Origin: Flectobacillus longus
GTDB lineage: Bacteria; Bacteroidota; Bacteroidia; Cytophagales; Spirosomataceae
Length of the DNA stretch: 64,000 nucleotides
Reading direction: 5' to 3'
Assembly (NCBI RefSeq): GCF_030056705.1
Contig: NZ_JASHIC010000007.1
Coordinates: 62,001 to 126,000 of the forward strand
A program made the translations under genes and the position numbers. How positions within the stretch are numbered: position 1 is the first letter of the stretch; each line of letters begins with the position of its first letter. Below are positions 1-9,133 of this stretch, in pieces. The notes under the pieces were generated by a model that was given only the letters and a program-made list of their open reading frames with translations, was not told the DNA's origin and did not search any database.

Positions 1-628
1 CAGCAATTACCGTGTTGGCATTCACACTTACCAAGTCTTTTACACGGTCGATAGCACGGTCACCAGCAGTTGGGTGTGAGAATACCCCAGCAGCTTTGTA
101 ACGACCATCCCACTGGTTTTTAGCAATGATTTTGAACAATGCTGAGCCCAAACCTGAACGGATTTTGTAAGCACCTGCGTTATCTACCGTTAAACCTACT
201 GCATAGTCAGCACCTACGATTTTGGTAGGGTCGATTGTCAACTGAACAATTTTACTAAACTCACCAGCATTGAATGTTACGTCTGTAGCTGAAAGTTTGT
301 AAAAAGAAGTTGGCAAAGGTTTGATAGTTGTTCCATGTGCCGTGTTATATTTCGTAATCAAGGCATCATCTACCTTTAACTTCACAGTAACGGTCGATTG
401 CAATTCAGCATTGGAAGTTACATCACGGATAATTTCCACTAAATCTGCCGTTTTGTCTCCTGCACTAAGCTCAAGACCTACATTGTTTAGTTCTGTGCCT
501 GCAGCAGGGATTCTAACAAAGTTTGAGCCTTTTCCAGCAATTAGATCCTTTCCTTCTTCGATACAACTAGTCAGCGAAAGAAGAGAACCCATTACTAAGA
601 CATTAAATATGTTGATATATTTTTTCAT
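1..628 (-). CDS. DUF1735-type surface lipoprotein, 3' end beyond window
   Basis: The minus-strand frame is open from an ATG at 628 to the window edge, giving 209 residues of an incomplete protein. It begins MKKYINIFNVLVMGSLLSLTSC, a lipoprotein signal with the lipobox cysteine at residue 22. The following region (an SDKTADLVEI-like beta-sandwich with 'DPTKIVGADYAVGLTV') is the pattern of the DUF1735/BT_3987-like N-terminal domain found in glycan-binding surface lipoproteins. It starts 24 bases after the SusD stop, so it is the third gene of the SusC-SusD operon. Such proteins usually bind the glycan imported by the neighbouring SusCD pair and often end in a laminin-G or F5/8 lectin domain, which would lie outside the window. 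The family call is by pattern; the substrate is unknown. Confidence 0.8.
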   Translation of the reverse strand, partial: MKKYINIFNVLVMGSLLSLTSCIEEGKDLIAGKGSNFVRIPAAGTELNNVGLELSAGDKTADLVEIIRDVTSNAELQSTVTVKLKVDDALITKYNTAHGTTIKPLPTSFYKLSATDVTFNAGEFSKIVQLTIDPTKIVGADYAVGLTVDNAGAYKIRSGLGSALFKIIAKNQWDGRYKAAGVFSHPTAGDRAIDRVKDLVSVNANTVIA

Positions 629-652
629 TGCTTCTAGAATTAAAATGTTCAT

Positions 653-2116
653 CTATTTGTCCCACCAAATTTTAGCATCCTGTGTATCACCACCTGTTAG
701 TCTTGATACTGCTGCTTGATAATTTGTTTTGTTAAGGTTTGGCTCATTTGAACCATACACAAAACGACGAGGAATCTGCTTACTAACGTTGGTAGCTTTT
801 GGTGTTGGAGCAAGAGCTGGAACACCTGTTCTACGCCATTCTGACCAACCGTTTGCACCATCTGGGAAGAATGAGATATAACGCTGTGTACGAACTTTAG
901 TCAAGATATCATCATTCGTAGTTCCTAATTGAACAGAAGCATTTGACATAAAAGCATTAAACTTCGCTTGGTCAAATACACCCCATTGTTTCCAAGACAT
1001 TTCAAGACCTTTGCTGTACATAGTAGAAGCACTTTCTGTTGTCCAACCTAAAGCTGCTGCTTCGGCTCTTGCCAAATAAACACTAGCTGCTGTCAAAACA
1101 AATGACGTTGCACTACCAGCTCTATAAGTAGGATTCAAGATTCTAGACCAGTCAGCGTGTGCGTTGGTATAGTTCACAGCATCATCACGAGTCAAACCAT
1201 AAGGCATAGGAACCACAGTACCACTTGCATTTGGTTCGCCATAAGCATTTACACGTGCATCAGAAGTTGCGTAAAGCATATTTACGATCACATCACTAAT
1301 ACCATAATCTTTACGTCCGTTGTAGGTATTGTACCAAGGGCTATTGAATGTACCGCCTGGATAAGCCACTTGAGTATTGTCTTCGTTTGCATCAATCACA
1401 CCACCACTAGATGCCAAGGCATCCAAAAACTGCGCTTTACCTGTAGTTGGGTCAACTTTTGATAAACGAACAGCCATGATCAAACGCAAAGAGTTAGCAA
1501 ATTTTTTCCAACGTGTTAAATTACCACTATGTACAATATCGCCAGCAGGAGAAGCACCACCATCAAATTGAGCAACAGCTTCTTTCAACTCTTTAAACAA
1601 ACCTGTATAGATTTCTTGTTGTGTATCGTATTTTGGTTGTGTTTTCAATTGTAATGCTTCCGAATAAGGCATGTCACCCCATTGGTCAGTCAACATCAAA
1701 AAGCGGTATGCTTTTACAATACGAGCCAAAGCGATTTGGTTATTGTTTGAACCATTTAACGCAGCATAAGCTTTGGTAGCAGGATCCGTATTGTTATTGA
1801 TGATGTTTTGTAAGTCATACAATGAACCAGCATAGTTGCCATCCCAACCAATTTGTGGAATAGCATAAAGCGATGTCTCAGTGTACTGTGTTTCAGCAAA
1901 ATACTGACAATATAAACCATTTCTGATTGAGCCATTGGTAGCGGGGCTATCAAAGTCCAACAATGCGTTTGTTAACAAAGCTGATGTTACTGGTGTTACA
2001 ATGGCATTGGGGTTGTCGTTCATTGTTCCAAAATCCGAACAACTTGCTGTGAAAAGCATAACTGATGCAAAACCCAGCGTTTTTAGTATATTTTTACGTA
2101 TCATCTTACTCTTCAA
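653..2116 (-). CDS. susD: SusD/RagB-family outer-membrane lipoprotein
   Basis: 487 residues. The N-terminus is a lipoprotein signal with the lipobox LFTASC (Cys26); an alternative start at residue 5 (2104) gives a more compact signal and may be the real one. After the cysteine comes the SDFGTMNDNPNAI type of start typical of the 'SusD-like 2' subgroup, followed by the helical TPR-like scaffold and a C-terminal 'RYISFFPDGANGWSEWRRTG' segment characteristic of SusD proteins. SusD forms the lid of the SusC channel and captures oligosaccharides, or in some systems peptides, at the cell surface. It lies 13 bases after the SusC stop, so the two are co-transcribed. The substrate cannot be told from sequence. 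Confidence 0.93.
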   Translation of the reverse strand: MKSKMIRKNILKTLGFASVMLFTASCSDFGTMNDNPNAIVTPVTSALLTNALLDFDSPATNGSIRNGLYCQYFAETQYTETSLYAIPQIGWDGNYAGSLYDLQNIINNNTDPATKAYAALNGSNNNQIALARIVKAYRFLMLTDQWGDMPYSEALQLKTQPKYDTQQEIYTGLFKELKEAVAQFDGGASPAGDIVHSGNLTRWKKFANSLRLIMAVRLSKVDPTTGKAQFLDALASSGGVIDANEDNTQVAYPGGTFNSPWYNTYNGRKDYGISDVIVNMLYATSDARVNAYGEPNASGTVVPMPYGLTRDDAVNYTNAHADWSRILNPTYRAGSATSFVLTAASVYLARAEAAALGWTTESASTMYSKGLEMSWKQWGVFDQAKFNAFMSNASVQLGTTNDDILTKVRTQRYISFFPDGANGWSEWRRTGVPALAPTPKATNVSKQIPRRFVYGSNEPNLNKTNYQAAVSRLTGGDTQDAKIWWDK

Positions 2117-2129
2117 TTAAAATCGTTTG

Positions 2130-5100
2130 TTAGAAACCTAATTTGATGTTTACACCTAATGATCTTGTGCCTGGGAACTGACCGTTTTCACCGAAAATTT
2201 GAGACATCTCTGATGGGTCAAAATCTCTGTTTTTAGTATAAATCAACCAAGGGTTACGAGCAACAATTGAAACCGTTGCGCTTTGTAACAATTTGCTTCC
2301 TTTAACTGGAATTCTATAACCAATGCTAATCTCTCTCAATTTGATAAAGTCAAGGTCATAAACGTGTTCTTCTGAAAGTTTGTTAGTAGCAAATTGGTGG
2401 AAGTAGGTATAAGCATCTACGTATTTATCTACTGCTGCACCATCGGCAGTTACACCTTGTACGTGTACACCACCACCATCAGCGATAGGGTCACGGATAG
2501 GGTTTCCTTTGTCGTTTACACCTGCTGTTCTTTCAAACAAACCTGAGAAACCACCCCAGTAATCAGACAATGAGAAATATTTACCACCTTTTGAGAATTC
2601 GATGTTAGCCGAAAGAACGAAGTCTTTGTATTGGATTTGGTTGAACCAACCACCCGTAAAGTCTGGCAATACACTACCCAAATAAGAGTTTGGAGTTACT
2701 ACATACATACCATCAGCAGTCAATACTTTCTTGCCATCTTTGTAAGTGTATGCACCGCCACGGATTTGACCCCATGCTTCACCAACTTGGTGAACTACAG
2801 TACCTACACCAAATGCATCAGATGTTACAGTAATCGCATCTACACCTTCAGCTAATGCTAATACTTTTGAAGTGTTTTTAGCCCAGTTTACAGTAGTAGT
2901 CCAAGTTACATCTTTAGTTTTAACAGGAGTTGCGTTTAATGACACCTCCAAACCATGACGGTTGATTTTACCAGCGTTAATCAATTTAGAAGTAAAACCA
3001 CTTGTTCCTGAGATAGGTACAGTAATGATTTCATTGATCTTGTCTTCGTTGTAGTATGTTACAGACAAACCTAATTTATCCTTCAAGAATTTCAAGTCTA
3101 AACCAAATTCATACGCAGATGACAAAGCTGGCTTGATATTAGGGTCAACAATCGTATTTGGTGTTCCCATATAAGAGTATGAACCAAATTTAGCTGATGC
3201 CAATGAGTAGTTCAATGCTAATGAATATGGACTTAAGTCAGAACCAACTTGTGCCCAGCTAGCACGAAGCTTACCGAATGATAAGGCAGGAACTGTATTG
3301 CGAATCAACTCTCCGAACACGAATGAAGTACCTACCGAAGGATATGTGTATGAGTTAGCATCTTTTGGAAGTGCTGATGAACGGTCATTACGTACAGAAC
3401 CTTCCAAGAAAATGATGTCTTTGTAACCGAATGAACCACGTGCATACAAACTGCGAATTTCTTTATCTGAACGGTAAGAACTCAAAGAAGGAGTCGATGA
3501 TGAGTTACTCAAAGCAAAGTAATCTGGAATAACCAAACCGTTTACAGTACCAGCCGACATTGTTCTGTAGCTATCGTGACGAATGTTACCACCAGCCAAA
3601 GCATCGATTGTAAAGTCATTGATGTGCTTATTATAAGTTGCCATCAATTCGTAGTTCATTTCATTTGGCGTGTTACCGTTGTTTACAATGTTACCATAAG
3701 TTTGGTAAGTGTTATAACCTGCTTTCAAACCTGTCTGAGTAGCCGATGTTTGAAGAATCGTTGGAACTTTAGATTCTCCAAAAGTATTACCTTGGTTGAA
3801 ACGAACAAAACCTGCTACTTTCAAATTATCATTGATTTTGTAAGTCAAATTCACATCACCAAACATACGTCTTCTGTTTTCTGAAATATCTAATTTCTCG
3901 AAATACGAGTAGAAGTTATACCAGTAGTTTGCTCCGTAGAAGTTCAATGGAGAAGAAGCATAAGCACCTGGGTTATTGTGGTTCCAGCTTGCTAAAATAC
4001 CTTCTGGAGAAGTCAAATCTTTCAATTCTTTCAACTTGTTCAAATCCAAATCTCTGTGGAACCAAGAGTTAAATGAACCTGAAGATTGGTTAGAATAACC
4101 ATCATTAAATTGTCCTTTGATAGTGTATTCTGACAAGTTAATGTTGGCTGTTGCAGTCAAATGCTTTCCTAAATCTACTGTAGTTTGTGATGAAATATTA
4201 TATTTTACACCACTTGATTTGTACATCAAACCGTTTTGGTTTTGAGCAGTAAATGAAATACGAGTAGAGTAGTTGTCTCCAGCCTTCGAGAAGTTTACGT
4301 TAGTGTTAGTAGCAAACTGACCTTGGTAGAAATCACGGATGTTGTTTGGTTGAGCTACCAAAGAAGCCGTTTTACCAGTGTATTGTGTACCTGGATACCA
4401 AGAATACCAAGGAATATACTCTTGACCTACCATACGAGGTCCCCAAGAAGCATCATCAGAATAGTCATGATAGTATTTACCATTTAATGCTTTCCACTCT
4501 TCTGGCATACCAGCTTCCCAGTTGAATTTAATCATGTCTGAAGAAGCACCACCAGCGTAAGAGTTTTGGTAACGAGGTAATACATAAACTGTTTCGTAGA
4601 AAGTACTTTGGTTCAATTCGATACCAACGCCTTTTTTCATCGTACCTTTTTTCGAAGCCATGATGATTACACCAGCATCACCACGCTGTCCATAAAGTGC
4701 TGTTGCACTTGGACCTTTCAAAACTGTTACTGATTCAACGTCATCTAAGTTTACGTCAGATGAACTTACAGGGTTACCGTCAAGGATGTAAAGTGGAGCT
4801 TTGTCGCTCAATGAACCCGCACCACGGATACGGATACTAGCATCACGACCCAATGCGACTGTTGACTGGCTACGTACCTGAATACCAGCCACTTTACCAG
4901 CTAATGCGTTGTTTAAGTTTGTCTGACGAATCGTGTTTAATTGTTCGTCTTTAACACTCTGCGCTGAGTATGCTAAAGATTTTTCTGAACGTTTTGCTCC
5001 AAGAGCAGTTACGACTACTTCTTCGATTTGTGAAGTGTTTACTTTCATTGCCACGTTGATTTGTGATTGTCCACCCACTGTTACAGTTTGAGCAGCAAAA

Positions 5101-5330
5101 CCCACAAATGAAAATGTCAATACAGCGTCTTTTCCTACAGCAATTTTATAGGAACCATCTGCACCCGAAGTTGTACCACGAGGAGTACCTTTGATTGATA
5201 TACTAACGCCAGGAAGTGGAGCACCATCTTCAGATGAGGTCACCTTCCCTGTAACTTGCCTATCTTGTGCAAACGCGTTGCCTATCTGTACAAGAAGAAA
5301 TACAGTAATAAGCAGTAAGAGTTTTCTCAT
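2130..5330 (-). CDS. susC: SusC/RagA-family TonB-linked outer-membrane transporter
   Basis: 1066 residues, a usual length for SusC. Signal peptide about 1-22 (ends NAFAQ). Residues about 25-97 form the carboxypeptidase-regulatory-like domain (VTGKVTSSEDGAPLPGVSI). A TonB-box-like EEVVVTALGA sits at 103-112, then the plug domain with 'LYILDGNPVSS', and a long beta-barrel ending in a terminal aromatic residue (NIKLGF). It imports ligands across the outer membrane with TonB energy and is lidded by the SusD encoded 13 bases downstream. No ECF sigma/anti-sigma pair, hybrid sensor or glycoside hydrolase is adjacent within the window, so the control and substrate of this locus are not visible here. 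Confidence 0.96.
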   Translation of the reverse strand: MRKLLLLITVFLLVQIGNAFAQDRQVTGKVTSSEDGAPLPGVSISIKGTPRGTTSGADGSYKIAVGKDAVLTFSFVGFAAQTVTVGGQSQINVAMKVNTSQIEEVVVTALGAKRSEKSLAYSAQSVKDEQLNTIRQTNLNNALAGKVAGIQVRSQSTVALGRDASIRIRGAGSLSDKAPLYILDGNPVSSSDVNLDDVESVTVLKGPSATALYGQRGDAGVIIMASKKGTMKKGVGIELNQSTFYETVYVLPRYQNSYAGGASSDMIKFNWEAGMPEEWKALNGKYYHDYSDDASWGPRMVGQEYIPWYSWYPGTQYTGKTASLVAQPNNIRDFYQGQFATNTNVNFSKAGDNYSTRISFTAQNQNGLMYKSSGVKYNISSQTTVDLGKHLTATANINLSEYTIKGQFNDGYSNQSSGSFNSWFHRDLDLNKLKELKDLTSPEGILASWNHNNPGAYASSPLNFYGANYWYNFYSYFEKLDISENRRRMFGDVNLTYKINDNLKVAGFVRFNQGNTFGESKVPTILQTSATQTGLKAGYNTYQTYGNIVNNGNTPNEMNYELMATYNKHINDFTIDALAGGNIRHDSYRTMSAGTVNGLVIPDYFALSNSSSTPSLSSYRSDKEIRSLYARGSFGYKDIIFLEGSVRNDRSSALPKDANSYTYPSVGTSFVFGELIRNTVPALSFGKLRASWAQVGSDLSPYSLALNYSLASAKFGSYSYMGTPNTIVDPNIKPALSSAYEFGLDLKFLKDKLGLSVTYYNEDKINEIITVPISGTSGFTSKLINAGKINRHGLEVSLNATPVKTKDVTWTTTVNWAKNTSKVLALAEGVDAITVTSDAFGVGTVVHQVGEAWGQIRGGAYTYKDGKKVLTADGMYVVTPNSYLGSVLPDFTGGWFNQIQYKDFVLSANIEFSKGGKYFSLSDYWGGFSGLFERTAGVNDKGNPIRDPIADGGGVHVQGVTADGAAVDKYVDAYTYFHQFATNKLSEEHVYDLDFIKLREISIGYRIPVKGSKLLQSATVSIVARNPWLIYTKNRDFDPSEMSQIFGENGQFPGTRSLGVNIKLGF

Positions 5331-6332
5331 AATGATTATTGTTTAAATTGTTTGGTAAAAAGATTCTTAAAAGGTGGAAAAGAGATATAATTCAACTAAC
5401 TGTAAGTATATACGTATTCTAGAAAGGGTATGTTCTGTTTTGAACACACACAGTTAGAATAGCATCATTTCGCATGGAAAAGATGAATATGATAGCATCA
5501 AAACCTGTTAAGTATCGTATAGACGTACTTTTCAGTGGCAATTGTTATAGAACAATGCTAAGGTTTTGAGTATTTGAGATTGAATAATAAAAGGAAAGCC
5601 TCTAAGTGTGAATTCACCCAGAAGTTGTGTTTGAATCTTGATAGTTCTCCTTTAGTTTGGCTGATTTAATAGTAAAGTTTTTCAAGCTAATTAGTCAAGT
5701 TACGTTAAAAACTATCCTTTTTTGAAGGACAATATTCAACTGGGATAAATTTAGTTTTGGTTTAAGTTTTAATCGAACACCTAAAATTAAAGAAGCTATT
5801 CACCAAAAGAAGTTTGACAAGAAGGAAAATGTATGTGATTGTTTTTCTGAAAAGTATCCATGATTTTTTTTCAGGAATTACTTTCAAATTTTGTCAAGTT
5901 TGAATCCTTATTAGTAAATATTTTGCATCTAGTAATATTTAGGAGTAAAAAATTCTGCAATTCGTTTTTTTTAGAAAATTGGACTGCTCAAAAATGACTC
6001 TTTAAAAGCAGACGGATAAATATAATAACTTATTTTAAAACATAATAAAAAAATTTAAAATTATGTTAAAAGATGTTAAAATTAAGTAGTATTTGGTCAA
6101 TTTTTGATGGTAAAATTACTTATCTGCCAGAAAAACAGTGTAGTTAGTTGGTTATTAAACCTTGCAGGAAAATTTTCTATGAATTTCACATTTTACCATA
6201 ATTTCAAAATTTATTTTTCTTGATTCTATTTGGCAATCTAGCCGACTTTTTAGCATTTTAAGAAGTTATTAATTGCATACAAAAACAATTTGTAGGTGTT
6301 TTTCGTAATTATTAAAACAAAACTTATCAAAT
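5331..6332. other. Gene-free AT-rich intergenic region
   Basis: About 1.0 kb between the divergent susC and msrB genes. Both strands carry frequent stops and I find no open frame of plausible composition. It is markedly AT-rich, especially from about 5850 to 6250. It should contain the susC promoter and the msrB promoter, but I did not find a convincing TTG-N19/20-TAnnTTTG pair for either, nor a long inverted repeat. Confidence 0.6.
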
Positions 6333-6827
6333 ATGAAAACCATATTAGTCATTTTAGGATTCATTTGTGTATTAGGGCTCGTGATAAGTCGTTCGCAAAG
6401 AAAAGAAGACGACCCGCTCAAAAACCACAAATTTGCAGTAGTCAAAACTGAGGCTGAATGGCGCAAGATTTTGACACCTGAACAATATAAAGTTACTCGC
6501 CAACGAAGTACAGAATTAGCCTGTTCGGGTGCCTACTGGAAAAACCATGAAAAAGGTATTTATAAATGTGTGTGCTGCAAACTACCTTTGTTCGACTCTA
6601 AAACAAAATTTGAATCGGGCACGGGTTGGCCATCATTTTACAAAGCCATTCACAAAGACGCTATCCTCGAAATTCCTGATGATAGTTTTGGAATGTCACG
6701 TACCGAAATTCTCTGTAGTCGTTGTGGTGCACACCTCGGACACGTATTCGACGATGGGCCAAGACCTACGGGATTGAGATATTGCCTCAACTCAGTGGCA
6801 TTAGATTTTGAAAAGGATGCGAAATAA
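6333..6827 (+). CDS. msrB: Peptide-methionine (R)-S-oxide reductase, exported or membrane-anchored
   Basis: 164 residues. MsrB reduces the R-epimer of methionine sulfoxide in proteins. Residues 1-19 are a hydrophobic signal or anchor, so it acts outside the cytoplasm. The structural zinc cysteines are C79/C82 (CVCC) and C128/C131 (CSRC). The catalytic cysteine is C151 in RYCLNS. The GWPSF motif at 98-102 is preceded by Thr rather than the Cys that acts as resolving cysteine in many MsrBs (GCGWPSF); C64 in ELACSGAYW could replace it. It stands alone, with a repeat element and a strong hairpin downstream. The family assignment is firm; the alternative resolving cysteine is inference. Confidence 0.95.
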   Translation: MKTILVILGFICVLGLVISRSQRKEDDPLKNHKFAVVKTEAEWRKILTPEQYKVTRQRSTELACSGAYWKNHEKGIYKCVCCKLPLFDSKTKFESGTGWPSFYKAIHKDAILEIPDDSFGMSRTEILCSRCGAHLGHVFDDGPRPTGLRYCLNSVALDFEKDAK

Positions 6828-6829
6828 AG

Positions 6830-7122
6830 AATTGAGTGATTTGAGATTGAGTGAATGAGTGATTTTTAAAATTTGTATTCTAGCTGTAGAGACGTAATGC
6901 TTTACGTCTTAAGCCGCACACTATTTGGGAAAAAGTGCTCAAATGCTAGGTGTTTATTTACTGTTTATCAAAAAAGGCGTTCGAAAAATTTATTTCGAAC
7001 GCCTTTTTTGATACTATATTTTAACATGACGCCGCTTTAGACGCAAAGCATTGCGTCTCTACTGCTAGAATATAGATTTTTAAAATAATCACTAAATCAC
7101 TCATTCAACATTCACTAAATTC
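6830..7122. repeat. Dispersed palindromic repeat, family 1, copy a
   Basis: An imperfect inverted-repeat element filling the msrB-oxidoreductase gap. The outer arms (about 6830-6915 and 7030-7122) are reverse complements of each other: GAGTGAATGAGTGATTT on the left matches AAATCACTCATTCAACATT on the right, and GTAGAGACGTAATGC matches GCATTGCGTCTCTAC. The centre holds the perfect hairpin at 6967-7012. Close relatives lie at 45662-45868 and 46531-46625. No open frame lies inside, so it looks like a MITE or REP-type non-autonomous element. Confidence 0.75.
6967..7012. terminator. Perfect 20-bp hairpin, likely bidirectional terminator
   Basis: Arms 6967-6986 and 6993-7012 are exact reverse complements around a 6-base loop. 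The stem has a GC-rich core (GGCGTTCG) flanked by A and T runs, the form of a bidirectional intrinsic terminator. It lies 140 bases after msrB, inside repeat copy 1a. Confidence 0.75.
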
Positions 7123-7221
7123 AGGATGAATCATATTTTTATTTTATCAATACACATACTGACAGATAACAATGTTGGGTTGTTAGAATAAATTGAGTTT
7201 CAAATTTTATCCCAATTAACT

Positions 7222-8319
7222 ATGAAAAAAACACATTCATTCTTCCTGCTATTATTGCTTACATTAAGCATTTTTGCAGATGCCAGACCTATCCGTGTTG
7301 GTGTAGCTGGTATGACTCACGACCATATTAACCAAGTTTTTGGGTATATTGGCAAGCAATCAGATGTAGAAATCGTAGGATTTGCTGAACCCAACAAAGA
7401 CTTGGCGATGCGTCTTCTCAAACGCCACAACCTTCCCGAATCAATGTGGTTTCCAACTTTGGAGGCGCTCATCCAACAAAAACAGCCTGAGGCTGTCTGT
7501 GCTTTTAATTCAATTTACGATCATTTGTCTGTGGTCGAATCTTGCGCACCTAAAGGTATCCATGTAATTGTCGAAAAGCCCTTGGCTGTTAATAATCAGC
7601 ATTTGGCGTTGATGAAAGCATTAGTAGAAAAATATAAAATTCATTTGTTGACCAATTTCGAAACTACATGGTATGCGTCTCATGCTAAGGTTTGGGAAAT
7701 GGCGAAACAAAATAAGGATTTAGGTGAAATCAAAAAGGTAGTTTTTAAAGATGGTCATAATGGTCCAATAGAAATTGGTTGCTCTAAAGAATTTACCAAT
7801 TGGCTAACCGATCCTATTCAAAATGGTGGAGGTGCGGTAGTAGATTTTGGCTGTTATGGAGCCAATATCATGACTTGGCTCATGGATGGGCAAAAGCCTA
7901 TTTCGGTAACAGCAGTAACCCAACAGGACAAACCTTCGGTATATCCTAAAGTTGACGACGAAGCAACTATTATTCTCAAATATCCCAATAGTCAAGCTGT
8001 GATTCAGGCCTCTTGGAACTGGCCTTTTGGAGTAAAAGATACAGAAGTTTACGGCACCTCAGGTATCGTTATTGCCAATAAAGAAGCTAAAATGAGGTAT
8101 GTATTTGGGGAAGCAAACAATGCTGAAAAATGGATAGATTTAGCACCTCTTCCTGATGAGCAATCCAACGTGTTTGCATATTTGGCAGCGGTAGTCAATG
8201 GTAAAATTAAACCCGAAAAAGATTTGTCTTCTTTTGCTATCAATAGCGTTGTTGTAGAAATTCTTTCTGCTGCCAAAGAATCTGCCAAAACAGGTAAAAC
8301 CATTTATTTTTCAAAATAA
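7222..8319 (+). CDS. Gfo/Idh/MocA-family oxidoreductase, secreted
   Basis: 365 residues. A signal peptide (about 1-21, ending FADA) precedes an N-terminal Rossmann fold with the nucleotide motif RVGVAGMTHDH (about 25-35). The family lysine motif VEKPLAV lies near residue 118, and the C-terminal alpha/beta domain follows (GGGAVVDFGCYGANIMTWL). These enzymes oxidise or reduce sugars and related polyols with NAD(P). Export is common for Bacteroidota members of this family, where bound nucleotide is carried along. The gene follows repeat copy 1a and is followed after 60 bases by an unrelated membrane-protein gene. The substrate is unknown. Confidence 0.9.
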   Translation: MKKTHSFFLLLLLTLSIFADARPIRVGVAGMTHDHINQVFGYIGKQSDVEIVGFAEPNKDLAMRLLKRHNLPESMWFPTLEALIQQKQPEAVCAFNSIYDHLSVVESCAPKGIHVIVEKPLAVNNQHLALMKALVEKYKIHLLTNFETTWYASHAKVWEMAKQNKDLGEIKKVVFKDGHNGPIEIGCSKEFTNWLTDPIQNGGGAVVDFGCYGANIMTWLMDGQKPISVTAVTQQDKPSVYPKVDDEATIILKYPNSQAVIQASWNWPFGVKDTEVYGTSGIVIANKEAKMRYVFGEANNAEKWIDLAPLPDEQSNVFAYLAAVVNGKIKPEKDLSSFAINSVVVEILSAAKESAKTGKTIYFSK

Positions 8320-8349
8320 TTTATCTAAATTTCTCTCTTGAGAAACCTT

Positions 8350-8357
8350 TAACTTTG
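8350..8357 (+). promoter_or_regulatory. Possible -7 element TAACTTTG
   Basis: Matches the Bacteroidota -7 consensus TAnnTTTG, 22 bases before the ATG at 8380. No TTG is found at the expected -33 spacing, so this is a weak call. Confidence 0.35.
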
Positions 8358-8379
8358 ATTATTGTAACTACCACCTTTT

Positions 8380-9036
8380 ATGGATGAATTTGTAACCTTC
8401 AAAGAGTTTTCGGACGAAGAACACTTTATCGAATTTAGTCAATTCCTTGAGCAGAACAATATCAGATTTCAAACAGAAATTAGTAATGGAGCAATCGACC
8501 CAGTGAGTATGCGTTCTGTACAAAAGTTTTTTTTGGTAAAAATCGAAAAAGAAAATTTCCCCTCAGTTCAAAAGCTGATAGATAACATTGCTCAAGAAAG
8601 TATTGAGGATATTGACCCCGATCATTATCTTTTTCAGTTTTCGGACGAAGAGCTGTTTGAAATACTATCCAAAGCTGACGAGTGGTCTGAATTAGATTAT
8701 AAACTTGCTCAAAAAATTCTACAAGACAGAGGACATACTCTTGATAAGGAATATCTCAAGTATCTGAAAAAAGAAAGATTGGCAACGCTAGCAAAGCCAG
8801 AACCTTCGCAAGCTAAATTTATATGGGCAGGTTATACTTTCGCCATTTTGGGCGGGGTTTTAGGTGTTGCCATGGGTTGGGGAATTTATTTTTCTCAAAA
8901 GCGACTTCCTAATGGAGAGGTCGTTTACTCCTATTCAGAAAGTGACCGCAAACATGGCAAAAAGATTATTGTCATTGGATTCATAATGATGGTTTTATTG
9001 ATTCTCTTAAAAATTTTACCTCTATCCAGTGAATAG
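8380..9036 (+). CDS. Uncharacterised membrane protein with DUF2007-like N-terminus
   Basis: 218 residues, no signal peptide. The N-terminal 70 residues (FKEFSDEEHFIEFSQFLEQ ... FFLVKIEKENF) look like the small DUF2007-type domain, thought to be a signal-transducing module. An acidic helical segment follows (about 75-130). Two transmembrane helices lie at about 147-171 and 195-215, with a short loop (LPNGEVVYSYSESDRKHGKK) between them. No catalytic motif is visible. Neighbours give no functional clue: the upstream oxidoreductase and downstream secreted protein have their own signals. The gene is surely real because of its length and composition; its function is not recognised. Confidence 0.75.
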   Translation: MDEFVTFKEFSDEEHFIEFSQFLEQNNIRFQTEISNGAIDPVSMRSVQKFFLVKIEKENFPSVQKLIDNIAQESIEDIDPDHYLFQFSDEELFEILSKADEWSELDYKLAQKILQDRGHTLDKEYLKYLKKERLATLAKPEPSQAKFIWAGYTFAILGGVLGVAMGWGIYFSQKRLPNGEVVYSYSESDRKHGKKIIVIGFIMMVLLILLKILPLSSE

Positions 9037-9088
9037 CTCATTTGGATATTTTTCTAAGAAAATGCCATCGTTTATTACTCTTTATACA

Positions 9089-9133
9089 AATCCTTTATAT
9101 TTTTGCAACACTATTGCAAAAATATAAAGGATT
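9089..9133. promoter_or_regulatory. Perfect 20-bp inverted repeat overlapping a promoter
   Basis: Arms 9089-9108 and 9114-9133 are exact reverse complements around the 5-base spacer CACTA. The dyad ends one base before the ATG at 9134. The left arm contains TATTTTTG (9098-9105), a match to the -7 consensus, so the predicted transcription start would fall near the centre. The right arm carries AAAGGA, an SD-like sequence. This arrangement suits an operator for a dimeric regulator that blocks the promoter, or a hairpin that hides the ribosome site. It is not a terminator because it has no U-tract and lies directly before a gene. Confidence 0.7.

Noticed and set aside
321-719. Plus-strand 132-codon frame over the window start
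   Set aside because: It is antisense to the DUF1735-type lipoprotein frame and has no domain signal; the minus strand continues a SusCD operon.
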